From contig NZ_WHNY01000004.1 of the NCBI RefSeq assembly GCF_013141695.1, forward strand, positions 124,001-188,000: a stretch of 64,000 bases of DNA. The letters are read 5' to 3'. This document shows positions 9,601 through 18,877 of the stretch, piece by piece. Both the position numbers and the translations under genes were made by a program. Origin of the DNA: Paenibacillus plantarum (GTDB lineage Bacteria; Bacillota; Bacilli; Paenibacillales; NBRC-103111). The notes under the pieces are model-generated. The model was not told the DNA's origin. It ran no database searches and saw nothing but the letters and a program-made list of their open reading frames with translations. Numbering within the stretch: the stretch's first letter is position 1; the number at the start of each line of letters is the position of its first letter.

Positions 9601-11553
9601 TCAAGAGGAACTAATTACCATATCCTGATCCCTAACGTCAACCAGATAACGCTCCCCATAACCGAATTCGAAAACGCCGTCCCTCACCTCCTTGATTTGA
9701 ACAGCAGGCTGCTGCTCCCCTTTATAAGGAACAAGCACCGTCAAAAAGGTCCTTGAGCCATTATAACGACCCTGAAATTTCACTCTAGTAGAAGGTCTTG
9801 CGACATCATTAATATCCGATAGCCTTCCTGGCAAGAACTCCACATGTCCTTGCTCACTTGTATAAATAGCCAGATTCGCGATGTCGCTCGCTGCGATGAT
9901 ACCGCCTGCTGCTTCTTGCACATCTGTGAAATCAAGATGGAAATAACGCTGCACGCTATGCTGCTCCAAACCCTCAACCCGATCCGCAATGACAACGAAC
10001 TTGTCATGGACGAGAGAAATATGACGATGATGGACAATCGGCTCATAATTCAGATGGCAAGCGCTTGCGAGCTGGTAGAAGCCTCTATTTTCCACATTGT
10101 AGATCTCTCCCTTTTTTTGCGGACCATATTCCCAGGTGCTCTTATATTCGAAGTGATCACGGTCATCAATAAGAAGCGTGGAATGGAAGTTCGAGCTCTT
10201 GAACTGCTTGCGGTCTTCATCATTCCTGAAGCAAAAAAGACCAGGATCGCAAACCATCTCTTTACCTAGCGCCGTGAAATCAAAGCTCATCAGGTCGATA
10301 TGGGCGTGTAAATTTTGAATCGGGCTGCGGCATGTAAACAGAAAGCTAAGCGCCTCGCGATCCCAACCGCTGCGAATAATGGCTTGATGAAGCGTGCGAT
10401 TCCAAAATGTGGTTTGCTTATCGCATGTATATCGCTTTCCCTTTAAGGCATGCAAATCGCTTACGAATTGCTCCACGTCTAGCGCGCGCCATACATGTCT
10501 GCTTGCCTCCTCCATAATCTCATTCATATCCATCAAGTTAGCAGACAGACCCAGCCAAGTCATATCCCCCAAGGCAAAATAGCCGTATACGCCGCCCATA
10601 ATCGCAAGATTGTTCGCATGCGAATCCCCCACAGGCACACATTTTCCTGTTGGCCTTAGCGAATAAATGGAGTAATCCAGATTATGCTTATAACGTTCCA
10701 TATATGGCTCTGAGAACTGAAAGCCAAAACGCTTGGCAAGCACAACAGCCAGGCCGAACCAGAACATGCAGCCATTGTGATAGGAGGGGCACCCTTCAAT
10801 CTGTCCCCCATCCTCCGTCAGCTGAGCGAAACAGCACTTCTCGATGGCATCGATCGCAAAGTCTTTCCATTCCTCCGATTCCTTGAGCTCGGGGAAATAA
10901 AGTGCTGTGGTCAATATCCCTAAACATTCCATCAAATAATGGTTATGATCCGCTTTGGGCCATAGCTGCGGCGATACTTTGCGTAAGATTTTGATTTGCT
11001 TATAGACAGCAGTTACATACCGCTCCAGCACTTCCTCCGTAAACAGTTCGGAATGGCCCAAATGCTCTAAGACAAGCGGCCACGTCTTATAATTGCGTAT
11101 GCCCAGTTCCAGAGCCCGAAGCGGATGACATTCCGAATAATAGCTGAGCGGAAGATCGATCATGTCTTCGGTAATTTCTACCGTTTCGATCCAGTTCAGC
11201 ATTTCCTCAATCACTTTGCGGCCATATTTCTCATTCTTCGTCAAGGAATAGGCTTGCAATAAATCCTGCCAATCGTTCATACGGTTAAGCTGCCACAAAT
11301 ACTCGTTATCATTGTGTCTGTGTTCCAGCCAGCGAGGAGGATTGCCTACAAACTCCCTTATTCCGCCAGTTCCGGGAAGCATGATCATTCCTTGATAAGC
11401 AAGCTCCGCCTTGGCTATCGTCTCTTCTGCGCTTTCAGGCAAATGACTAGCGATATAAGCACTCTTTACGTCCATCCGCTCTAAGCGGGAACGCAAATTG
11501 ACCAGTAACACTGTTGTGGAAATCGGCTCTTTCAGCCATTGTTGTATACTCAT
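9601..11553 (-). CDS. Heparinase II/III family protein, no signal peptide
   Basis: A 650-residue heparinase II/III-fold enzyme. The N-terminal half (about 50-370) is the alpha/alpha toroid with WQLNRMNDW and YYSECHPLRALELGIRN blocks; the C-terminal half (about 390-600) is the beta-sandwich with LHAHIDLMSFDF and GKEMVCDPG, corresponding to the catalytic His and substrate-binding region of the family. No signal peptide is visible, so it probably acts in the cytoplasm on imported unsaturated or intact oligosaccharides. A GGGGGG ribosome binding site precedes ATG 11553. It follows the permease genes by 22 bases and precedes the secreted SLH lyase, giving the order importer - intracellular lyase - surface lyase. 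Whether it is a true lyase or a hydrolytic member cannot be told from sequence. Confidence 0.85.
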   Translation of the reverse strand: MSIQQWLKEPISTTVLLVNLRSRLERMDVKSAYIASHLPESAEETIAKAELAYQGMIMLPGTGGIREFVGNPPRWLEHRHNDNEYLWQLNRMNDWQDLLQAYSLTKNEKYGRKVIEEMLNWIETVEITEDMIDLPLSYYSECHPLRALELGIRNYKTWPLVLEHLGHSELFTEEVLERYVTAVYKQIKILRKVSPQLWPKADHNHYLMECLGILTTALYFPELKESEEWKDFAIDAIEKCCFAQLTEDGGQIEGCPSYHNGCMFWFGLAVVLAKRFGFQFSEPYMERYKHNLDYSIYSLRPTGKCVPVGDSHANNLAIMGGVYGYFALGDMTWLGLSANLMDMNEIMEEASRHVWRALDVEQFVSDLHALKGKRYTCDKQTTFWNRTLHQAIIRSGWDREALSFLFTCRSPIQNLHAHIDLMSFDFTALGKEMVCDPGLFCFRNDEDRKQFKSSNFHSTLLIDDRDHFEYKSTWEYGPQKKGEIYNVENRGFYQLASACHLNYEPIVHHRHISLVHDKFVVIADRVEGLEQHSVQRYFHLDFTDVQEAAGGIIAASDIANLAIYTSEQGHVEFLPGRLSDINDVARPSTRVKFQGRYNGSRTFLTVLVPYKGEQQPAVQIKEVRDGVFEFGYGERYLVDVRDQDMVISSS

Positions 11554-11575
11554 TGGTTCATCCCCCCGCTTGATC

Positions 11576-12448
11576 TTAGCCTTTTAATGCTCCGACCATG
11601 ACTCCCTTAACAAAATATTTGGAAACAATCGGATAGAAGAACAGGATCGGTAAAGTCGCAACCATGATCGTGGCATATTTAATCGTTTCAGCAAGCTGAA
11701 AGCCCTGATCGGATCCACTTGTCATGCTTTCTGTCGAGTTGGCAAGCAATATTTCGCGTAAAACGAGCTGCAGCGGAAATAAATCCCTGTCTTTCAGGAA
11801 AATCGAGGCATAAAACCAGCCGTTCCATTTCTCTACGGCATAAAACATAATCATAACGGCTATGACGGGCATGGATAATGGCATAATGATCCGAAACAGG
11901 ATGACAAAATGATTGGCTCCATCTATTTTTGCCGATTCTTCCAAACTATCTGGAATCGCCGAGAAGGAAGTTCTCATAATAATCAAGTTAAAGGTATTTA
12001 CTGCAAATGGAAGTACAAGCGCCAATAAAGAATTGTAAAGTCCAACCCCTTTAATGACCAAATAGAGAGGAATTAAGCCACCCTGGAAGAACATCGTGAA
12101 TAAAACAATAAAGATGAACACGCGATTCCATAATACGTTCTTACGCGACAAAACATAAGCACCTAGGGAAGTCAGGAGTAAATTTATAAATACCCCCAAG
12201 ACAATAATGATAAACGTGTTGCTGTAACCCGTTAGAATACTTCGATTGCTTAATACTTGCTTGTAGGCATCGATATGAAATCCATACGACTTTAGAAGTA
12301 TACCTTTATGGGCAATAAGGGAGCTGGCATCACTAATCGAAGCCAATCCTACATAAACCAAGGGATATAAGGTAACAATAACCAGTACAAGCATGACCAT
12401 TATATTAACCGCATCAAAAACCTTTTCGGACCGACTCATTCGGTTCAT
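11576..12448 (-). CDS. Carbohydrate ABC transporter permease, YtcP/LplC type (MalG-like)
   Basis: Second inner-membrane permease of a sugar importer. It has about six membrane segments and the EAA loop EESAKIDGANHF followed by MPLSMPVIAVM, which contacts the ATPase. I start it at ATG 12448 (MNRMSRSEKVFD), which has GGAGGAGGG in front; an upstream GTG at 12469 overlaps the end of the preceding permease gene and has no ribosome binding site. The C-terminus KYFVKGVMVGALKG is characteristic of this subfamily. No ATPase gene lies nearby; such systems share a general MsmX-type ATPase encoded elsewhere. Confidence 0.92.
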   Translation of the reverse strand: MNRMSRSEKVFDAVNIMVMLVLVIVTLYPLVYVGLASISDASSLIAHKGILLKSYGFHIDAYKQVLSNRSILTGYSNTFIIIVLGVFINLLLTSLGAYVLSRKNVLWNRVFIFIVLFTMFFQGGLIPLYLVIKGVGLYNSLLALVLPFAVNTFNLIIMRTSFSAIPDSLEESAKIDGANHFVILFRIIMPLSMPVIAVMIMFYAVEKWNGWFYASIFLKDRDLFPLQLVLREILLANSTESMTSGSDQGFQLAETIKYATIMVATLPILFFYPIVSKYFVKGVMVGALKG

Positions 12449-12462
12449 GTCGTCCCTCCTCC

Positions 12463-13377
12463 TTACCACAATCCATTTTTACTGATTTTACGACTGATCT
12501 GGTTAGCTGCTACTAATAAAATCAAATTAATCACGGAGTTGAATAGCCCTACAGAAGCGCTGAATCCCCAGTTAAATTCCAATAAACCTTTGCGATAGAC
12601 GAAGGATGAAATCACATCTGCCGTACTATAAGTCACGGGATTATAAAGCAAAATAATTTTTTCAAAACCGACATTAAGCAAATTACCCATCCTCATAATG
12701 AACATAATCGCGATTGTAGGAGCAATCCCTGGTAATGTAATGTATAGCATCTGCTTCAACCGGCCGGCCCCGTCAATCCGTGAGGCTTCGTATTGCTCTT
12801 GATCGATCCCCATTAAAGCGGCCATATAGATAATGGATTCCCATCCAATTTTTTGCCAAATTTCAGAGATAACATAGATAGGACGGAAATACTCAGGCTT
12901 CTGCAGTAAGGCCTGCCCGTCACCGCCAAAATGAGCAATGATAGAGTTAATAAAGCCACCACTATTCGTGAAATCCGTTAAGATTCCGCAAATGACAACC
13001 ATTGAAATAAAATGAGGCATGTAAGAAACAGATTGTACAAATCTGCCAAAAAATTTGTTCTTTAACTCATTCATGAATAGAGCTAACAAGATTGGAGCTG
13101 GGAACTCGAAAAGAATGGAATATAGACTAAGGACAAGTGTATTTTTAAGAATGCGCCAGAAATAAAAACTGTTCATAAAATCCTTGAAGTTTTGTAAGCC
13201 AACCCAATCGCTCGCCATAATTCCTTTCACTGGGGAGAAGTCCTTAAAAGCAATGATGGCTCCATACATAGGCGCATAATGAAAGACAGCATAGTAGATA
13301 AGGACTGGAAGCATCATAAGATATAAGGATTTATTCAGAAGAAAGTCCTTCACGAATATATCTTTCTTAGTAGTCAT
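12463..13377 (-). CDS. Carbohydrate ABC transporter permease, LplB type (MalF-like)
   Basis: First permease of the importer, with six predicted membrane helices and the EAA loop EQYEASRIDGAGRLKQ. The ATG at 13377 (MTTKKDIFVKDF) is chosen because an AAGGAA ribosome binding site stands just before it; an upstream ATG at 13395 would place that site inside the gene. C-terminus RKISKNGLW is family-typical. It lies between the solute-binding lipoprotein gene and the second permease. Confidence 0.92.
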   Translation of the reverse strand: MTTKKDIFVKDFLLNKSLYLMMLPVLIYYAVFHYAPMYGAIIAFKDFSPVKGIMASDWVGLQNFKDFMNSFYFWRILKNTLVLSLYSILFEFPAPILLALFMNELKNKFFGRFVQSVSYMPHFISMVVICGILTDFTNSGGFINSIIAHFGGDGQALLQKPEYFRPIYVISEIWQKIGWESIIYMAALMGIDQEQYEASRIDGAGRLKQMLYITLPGIAPTIAIMFIMRMGNLLNVGFEKIILLYNPVTYSTADVISSFVYRKGLLEFNWGFSASVGLFNSVINLILLVAANQISRKISKNGLW

Positions 13378-13423
13378 AAGGTTTCCTTCTTTCAAATTGT
13401 AAGATCTGTTTGTTGGATAGAAA

Positions 13424-13442
13424 GGGAAGGACTACCCTTCCC
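13424..13442 (-). terminator. Intercistronic hairpin after the solute-binding protein gene
   Basis: GGGAAGG and CCTTCCC form a 7-bp stem with a five-base loop, followed on the minus strand by TTTC. It lies between the binding-protein stop (13462) and the permease start (13377). Such partial terminators commonly keep binding-protein mRNA more abundant than permease mRNA; that role is inferred. Confidence 0.55.
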
Positions 13443-13461
13443 CATTCTCATCAATAACTTT

Positions 13462-15093
13462 TCATCGTTTGTTGTATCTGTCCAAAGCAGCTTTTTGAAT
13501 CTCGACCGCTCGGTCAATGTTCAACGTTTTCAGCTTTGCTTGGTACTTGTCGAACTCGTCGAGCGGTGAAGCTCCAAGAATAATTTTAAGCGTAGTTTCA
13601 TCCACCAACGCATTCACTTCATTCATAATTTTAGCCAATTCCGTACTTTCTTGCGGTGAAGTCGTAATTGGAGGAAGTACATACTTCAAAGTATCTGTAT
13701 TTTGCCAAGTAACAATGGCGTCTTTTTGCTGCTTCATCGTATAGTACTGATCGAGATAGCGTTTATCTTGAACGAATGGGCCGCTCATGCTTGCTTTGAT
13801 ATAGAGCATCATCGATTGAGCAACGGAGAACTTCTCGGGATTGTTCATAATCAAATCCGTATATTTCGGATTCCCGTTCTCCAATTTGTAGCTGACTCCC
13901 TCTGTACCAAAGTTAAAGAAGTTATGTCCTTCCTCACTATAACCGTAGTCAAGAAATTTAGCGGCAAGCTCTACATTCTTACTTGATCCCGTAATCGCAA
14001 TCATTCCACTTGGCTCCGAGCCAAATGCAAAGCTCTTTTGACCGAATTTCGGCTTATCTCCCTTGTTTAAAACCGGATAAGGTGCAGCTACAAGATCATA
14101 TTTCGGATCATTTGCCGTACCAGCGCCAATCCATTTGCCGATTCCACTTCCAGCTTGGCTGACCGTGGCACCGGACTTGCCGGAAGTCATATTTGCATCT
14201 TGGATTTTTTGGTCTGCGGTAGCAATGTTCTTATCGAGCAGCCCTTCCGCATACCATTTCCGCATTGTAGCAAGGAAATCCTTATAAGCTGGTTGTGCTG
14301 GTCCGAACTTCACTTGGCCGTTATCCAGATAGAATGTACGGTTGATTCCGTAGGCGCCGATGAAAGCTCCATTATAGATATCATCTAGCGCTCTTGGTTT
14401 GCTTCTGAACGTCAGCGGAGCCTCCATCCCTTTTTTCTCTTTGAACGCTTTCAGCACCGTGTACCACTCATCCATCGTGGTCGGCACTCCAAGACCCAGT
14501 TCAGTTAAATAGTCTTGTCTCAGCATAGGTCCTTGGAAAACCATCAGAGAATCATCACTGCGAATGAATGGAAATGCATAGTAAGTTCCATCATCTGTTT
14601 TTACCATTTTATCGATCTCGGGATGTTCTTTTAAATATTTCTTCAAGTTAGGAGCGTATTTATCAATAACATCATTGAGCTTTAAAATCGCTCCGTCCTT
14701 GATCGCTTTTTCAGGACCGCCAGGAAAACTCGTCTTCCAATTGTATTCGATCATGTCAGGCAGATCGCCGGAAGCCAGTGTGACGTTTAACTGTTCTTTT
14801 TCTTGGCCCATAACAGGGTTGATAAAATTGATCGCAACACCTGTCTTCTTTTGCCAGTCTTGATAAAATGGAATATCTTTTACAGTAGGCTTGATCTGCA
14901 AGATGTTATTAGCATCAGCTGTCCATAACGAGAGAGTTTTGTCTGTTTTCAATGGATAGGTTACTGCAGTTTGTTCAGTTGGAGCGGACGATGCTGCTGG
15001 CTGTTTATCCGTCTTGTCACTGCAAGCGATTGCCAGTGTACTCAGCATAATAATGGATAAGGTACTTGATATAAGTTTCATTTTCTTCTGCAT
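13462..15093 (-). CDS. Extracellular solute-binding lipoprotein, LplA family (sugar importer)
   Basis: Membrane-tethered binding protein that captures an oligosaccharide for the two permeases encoded downstream. The 543-residue product has a lipoprotein signal peptide with Cys24 (LAIAC) and the length and pattern of family-1 binding proteins of the LplA/YtcQ type (ALDRYNKR end, DEWYTVLKAFKEK, RQDYLTELGLGVPTTMDEW). A GGGAGG ribosome binding site precedes the ATG. It is the first gene of the lyase/importer operon and is preceded by the gene for a membrane-bound AraC regulator. The ligand is inferred to be an acidic oligosaccharide because of the linked lyases. Confidence 0.92.
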   Translation of the reverse strand: MQKKMKLISSTLSIIMLSTLAIACSDKTDKQPAASSAPTEQTAVTYPLKTDKTLSLWTADANNILQIKPTVKDIPFYQDWQKKTGVAINFINPVMGQEKEQLNVTLASGDLPDMIEYNWKTSFPGGPEKAIKDGAILKLNDVIDKYAPNLKKYLKEHPEIDKMVKTDDGTYYAFPFIRSDDSLMVFQGPMLRQDYLTELGLGVPTTMDEWYTVLKAFKEKKGMEAPLTFRSKPRALDDIYNGAFIGAYGINRTFYLDNGQVKFGPAQPAYKDFLATMRKWYAEGLLDKNIATADQKIQDANMTSGKSGATVSQAGSGIGKWIGAGTANDPKYDLVAAPYPVLNKGDKPKFGQKSFAFGSEPSGMIAITGSSKNVELAAKFLDYGYSEEGHNFFNFGTEGVSYKLENGNPKYTDLIMNNPEKFSVAQSMMLYIKASMSGPFVQDKRYLDQYYTMKQQKDAIVTWQNTDTLKYVLPPITTSPQESTELAKIMNEVNALVDETTLKIILGASPLDEFDKYQAKLKTLNIDRAVEIQKAALDRYNKR

Positions 15094-15316
15094 CAGTGTT
15101 TGCCTCCCTATAATGTGTACGATTTCGGGCGATTCCCTTTCGCCTCTTTATTATGCTTCTATACACCCGCTTTGAATATCTTAAAATCCTCCAACAGCAT
15201 CAAAAAAAACATAAAATCGATCTGAAATTTGTACAATCGCATATTAAATTTTTCATTTACACGGCCAAAATAGGCCAAAACAGAAAAAAAGACCGCTTTG
15301 CAGCAGCCTTCTTCAG
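15094..15316. other. Intergenic region with binding-protein promoter and repeated GGCCAAAA
   Basis: This 223-base gap carries the promoter of the importer operon and the terminator of the upstream AraC gene. Two copies of GGCCAAAA at 15263-15270 and 15273-15280 have a 10-base period, one helical turn, and could be a binding site of the adjacent AraC regulator. I could not place a convincing -35/-10 pair. Confidence 0.35.
15284..15308 (-). terminator. Terminator of the membrane-bound AraC regulator gene
   Basis: On the minus strand GGCTGCT pairs with AGCGGTC (two G-U wobbles) around a short loop, followed by seven T residues. It lies directly after the stop at 15317. Confidence 0.55.
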
Positions 15317-17683
15317 TTACTTCAAATACATTTCTTTATATTTGCCGGGTGTAACTCCTTCATACTTTTTAAATATCCGGATCAAAGCATTGACATCGCT
15401 GAAACCAACAAGGCTTGATATTTCATTCAGGGTGATGTTCTGACTTTCAATCAATTCCTTTGCTTTCACAATACGAACTTTATTCATGTAATCGAGAAGC
15501 CCTTCTCCCGTCTGCTCTCTGAACAACTTGGATAAATAGGTTGATTTCATATCAAACCGAAGACCGATCATGGAGATATTCATATCCGGGTCCTGATAAT
15601 TTTCTTGAATAAAAAGGACGATATTTTTCGCTAATGTTTCTAAATCCTGATGTCTGACTTGAATCAGCGCTGATTTTCTTTTGGCCAAGTTGTTGCTGCA
15701 TACTTCTTTCAACATCTCTGTGAGCTGTTCATGCATATCCTGCATGGTTTCGCATGCCGTCAGCTTCTCGAGCTCTTTCAAACTAGCGCCAGATGATTCC
15801 TCTTGTGTGTCGCCAATTTCATGAAGCGCCTTCAACATCGTACTCACTAAATCAAACATCAGACAGCGAGCTAGGGGTAACGAAATCTGATTGATCTTCA
15901 CATTCCTGTCTACGACGTTATCCAACGTTTCCTTTGCCCTGTCATATTCGCCAATTTTCAAAAAGTTAATGAGCTGCTGCTCCACTTGTAGAGGGTAATA
16001 ATAGCCTTGCGGGATTTCATTAAGAGCTTCTTTCTGAATTTCATGGAAAGAAATAATTTCTTTTCTACCCATGATAAGCTTATGCTCCATCGCATCAACG
16101 GACTCATTGTAGGCAATCGACAGATCGACAATGGAGGTGTGAATATTGCTGATTGAAACCGTAAGCTCGATTTGAAATTTATTTTTCAAAAATTGCTGCG
16201 CTTCACTGGCCATTTGACGAAGTTCGATCAAGTTACTTGCCTGCCCCGTGTCACGGAAATTAATGATGCAGGCGAGCATGTCATCAATCTCCGTCATATA
16301 CCCAATATGTTTCGCATTCATAATCTCCTCAACCACATTCGCAATGATAAATTGCAGCAGTTTAGTCTTTTCATTCTCACTATTTCCATTAATGCTCGAA
16401 TAAAACTGCTCATTTGCTTCAACATAAAATAAAAGCACGGCAAAATGGTCACTGTCAAAGTGCATCTCGAAAGCAGGCAACGCATCCTCAATTGGGATTT
16501 GGTTGTCTAACCTCCCTTTTAATAACCTGGTCATAAAATTAGATCGCAGCAAATAATTTTGCTGCTTGAGTCGAAAATTAACTTCCTCCTTTTCATTCAA
16601 GGTATTGGAGATCATGTGCTGAATAAATTGAAATTCATTATTCCCTTCATTTAACCGAACTGTTGACTCACCTGCAAAGGAATGAATTAATTGTTTAATC
16701 GGGTTATAGTTTTTTTTCAAGAAGAAGTACGTTAACAAACTCCCCCCCAGAATACTCAAAGCGATGCTCATGTAGGTAAACCACCTCACATAGATCGCTT
16801 TTTGCCATACTATGGCGCTCGGCATGATGGTCACAATTTTAAGATCAGATTTTTTGGATGCAATATAATAAAACTCTGAGTCTTGTCCCTTGTATTTTTC
16901 ATTGAAAAAGCCAGAATCATCGGAAAGTACCCGATTCGTTAATACCGGATGCTGATTCGTTTCCAAAGTGGATAAAAGTATCTGGTTCTCTTTATTCAAA
17001 ACCAGTACTTCGCCTCCACTGAATAATTGAACGTTTTGGAGAGCACTTAACAGCTTTGAGTCGTCAATTAGGATTACAACAGCTCCCTCAGGTTTCGTAT
17101 TAAGGTCCGAAGTTAGATAACTTATATGAGCAATAGACTGATGGAAACCGCCATTTAACCCTCTGTATACGAGTGGAACAAAACTTGGCTTTTTACTTGA
17201 AGTCATCATAGCCTGCCAGTCATTATAGCTGAAATCAGGATTATTGTGGACATCCTCATACACTTCCTTGCCACTGCGAACAAATCCTGGCATTAGACCG
17301 ATATCATCCGGCGAGTAATAGACATAGAAGTCAGTAATTTGTGGATAAAAGGTCTTATACATCTTAAAATCCATCGCTATTTGGTACAAGGAATACTGGT
17401 AGCTATCCTGCCCCCGTATGTTCGTAAACATGAGTTCTTGAAGTCTCGTATTCCAAGTAACCTCTGTATTCAGTCTTAAAACACTTTCTAATTCATTGTC
17501 AATGACTTCTCGGACTTGTTTTAATAAGGCATCATTAGCCCTATGAATTTCATCTTCCAAAGCTGCGCTTGATTCGCGATAAACAAAAATACCGATTACA
17601 ATCGGCAGAAGCAAAATGGCCACGTACGAAAAGAGCCAGGTTATGATAACGCTTCGTCTTTTCCTCCAAATGCTTGTCAACAT
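15317..17683 (-). CDS. Membrane-bound AraC family regulator with extracytoplasmic sensor domain
   Basis: A one-component transmembrane transcription factor of 788 residues. It has a basic N-terminus, TM1 (about 15-37), an extracellular Cache-like sensor (38-290), TM2 (about 295-320), a cytoplasmic middle region, and a C-terminal AraC double helix-turn-helix (about 683-788) with NISMIGLRFDMKSTYLSKLF and LNEISSLVGFSDVNALIRIFKKYEGVTPGKYK. Its gene directly precedes the importer/lyase operon in the same direction, so it most likely activates that operon when its sugar, or loaded binding protein, is sensed outside. Homologues act in many Paenibacillus sugar loci. Confidence 0.9.
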   Translation of the reverse strand: MLTSIWRKRRSVIITWLFSYVAILLLPIVIGIFVYRESSAALEDEIHRANDALLKQVREVIDNELESVLRLNTEVTWNTRLQELMFTNIRGQDSYQYSLYQIAMDFKMYKTFYPQITDFYVYYSPDDIGLMPGFVRSGKEVYEDVHNNPDFSYNDWQAMMTSSKKPSFVPLVYRGLNGGFHQSIAHISYLTSDLNTKPEGAVVILIDDSKLLSALQNVQLFSGGEVLVLNKENQILLSTLETNQHPVLTNRVLSDDSGFFNEKYKGQDSEFYYIASKKSDLKIVTIMPSAIVWQKAIYVRWFTYMSIALSILGGSLLTYFFLKKNYNPIKQLIHSFAGESTVRLNEGNNEFQFIQHMISNTLNEKEEVNFRLKQQNYLLRSNFMTRLLKGRLDNQIPIEDALPAFEMHFDSDHFAVLLFYVEANEQFYSSINGNSENEKTKLLQFIIANVVEEIMNAKHIGYMTEIDDMLACIINFRDTGQASNLIELRQMASEAQQFLKNKFQIELTVSISNIHTSIVDLSIAYNESVDAMEHKLIMGRKEIISFHEIQKEALNEIPQGYYYPLQVEQQLINFLKIGEYDRAKETLDNVVDRNVKINQISLPLARCLMFDLVSTMLKALHEIGDTQEESSGASLKELEKLTACETMQDMHEQLTEMLKEVCSNNLAKRKSALIQVRHQDLETLAKNIVLFIQENYQDPDMNISMIGLRFDMKSTYLSKLFREQTGEGLLDYMNKVRIVKAKELIESQNITLNEISSLVGFSDVNALIRIFKKYEGVTPGKYKEMYLK

Positions 17684-17854
17684 GATGTATTCCCCCAGAT
17701 GCTTACGCGCGAGTTAATCCCCAAAAAGAAAGGATGTATACCTACATGGTACACCAACTGTTCTTGGTTTGAAAAGATAACAAATTGGATAAGGTGCAAA
17801 ATAAACCATGATACACGGTATCTGGTGTCTTCGCCGATTCGAAGGCTTCTGCAT

Positions 17855-18739
17855 TCAATGGTAAGGTCTTACATTCTTCTCCTCTCGGTACTCCCGTGGT
17901 GATTGACCATATATCTTACGGAATAGCTTCGAAAAATAATGGATAGATGAAAAACCATGTTTTTCAGCAATTTCAGTGATGTTCAGATTTGTATAGAGGA
18001 GATCCTCTTTCGCACGGTTAATTCTGAATTGAATGACATATTGTGTAGGTGATACTCCAGTTACTTGTTTAAACAAATCAAAAAAATAACCGCGACTTAT
18101 GCCTAATTCACTGTAATACGTTTCCAGCGACTGTAGATTACCTAGTACCAGATCCTGATCCAATCGATCAAGTAACTTGGACATGCGAAGATTAGGAATA
18201 TGCTCTTCTTTCAGAGCAAAGGTTAGAAAAAACTCAATAAACTGTTGAAAACTACTCTGAATTCTTAAATTACGAATATAAGTCTTCTCGTTGGTATAGC
18301 AGTTATCTGTATAAAATTTCTCAAAAAAATCCATCCATATTTGCAGCTTCTCTACTTTCACATGCTCGGGTAAAGAATATGGAAATTGGGGACCGATCAA
18401 GGAGGGAGTCAGTGTGTTAACATCAAAACAAATTCTGCTCGGATCCGTGAAATCGACTCGACGGGCAATATATGACCAATCGAAATAACAACAGATGTGA
18501 ACCATTGGTTCTTGGCTGTCGGCAACCCAATGATGGAGCTGCCCAGCAGGAATGAACACGAGAGAACCTGCCTCGGTTTCATAAGTACGACCACCAGTTT
18601 GAATGGTACCTCTTCCTTCGCTTATTAAGTATAGCGAGGACGTATAACAAATCCGATTGTTACTAGCCTGAGACTTTGAGAAAGGATACTTGGTTGCATA
18701 GTACACGTAAGGATGAAATTCAGCTAAATCCAGCACCAT
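17855..18739 (-). CDS. AraC family transcriptional regulator with N-terminal cupin domain
   Basis: A 294-residue soluble regulator: cupin ligand-binding domain (about 15-100, with GRGTIQTGGRTYETEAGSL, IPAGQLHHW) and C-terminal AraC helix-turn-helix domain (about 190-290, FDLFKQVTGVSPTQYVIQFRINRAKEDL, ITEIAEKHGFSSIHYFSKLFRKIYGQSPREYR). An AGGAGG site precedes ATG 18739. It is divergent from the dioxygenase/HEAT gene with 138 bases between, so regulation of that gene is the simplest guess. Confidence 0.9.
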   Translation of the reverse strand: MVLDLAEFHPYVYYATKYPFSKSQASNNRICYTSSLYLISEGRGTIQTGGRTYETEAGSLVFIPAGQLHHWVADSQEPMVHICCYFDWSYIARRVDFTDPSRICFDVNTLTPSLIGPQFPYSLPEHVKVEKLQIWMDFFEKFYTDNCYTNEKTYIRNLRIQSSFQQFIEFFLTFALKEEHIPNLRMSKLLDRLDQDLVLGNLQSLETYYSELGISRGYFFDLFKQVTGVSPTQYVIQFRINRAKEDLLYTNLNITEIAEKHGFSSIHYFSKLFRKIYGQSPREYREEKNVRPYH

Positions 18740-18877
18740 TATCTACACCTCCTAATGACTACATCAACAATAATTGATATGACGATTGTACAAATATTTG
18801 ACGATTCTGCAAATACAAAATAATTCAAATCTTGTAGTATTTTTAAGTGAAGACGACATTATCTAGGAGGGTTTAGA
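18740..18877. promoter_or_regulatory. Divergent promoter region between AraC regulator and dioxygenase/HEAT gene
   Basis: An AT-rich gap between divergent starts, with strong ribosome binding sites on both sides (AGGAGG for the regulator, TAGGAGGG for the dioxygenase). TTGATATGACGATTG and TTTGACGATTCTG resemble a direct repeat around TGACGATT at 18779-18786 and 18798-18805, a possible regulator site. Confidence 0.4.

Noticed and set aside
15263..15280. Direct repeat GGCCAAAA as an attachment site or mobile element end
   Set aside because: Only two 8-base copies ten bases apart, with no element between; more like a regulator site.
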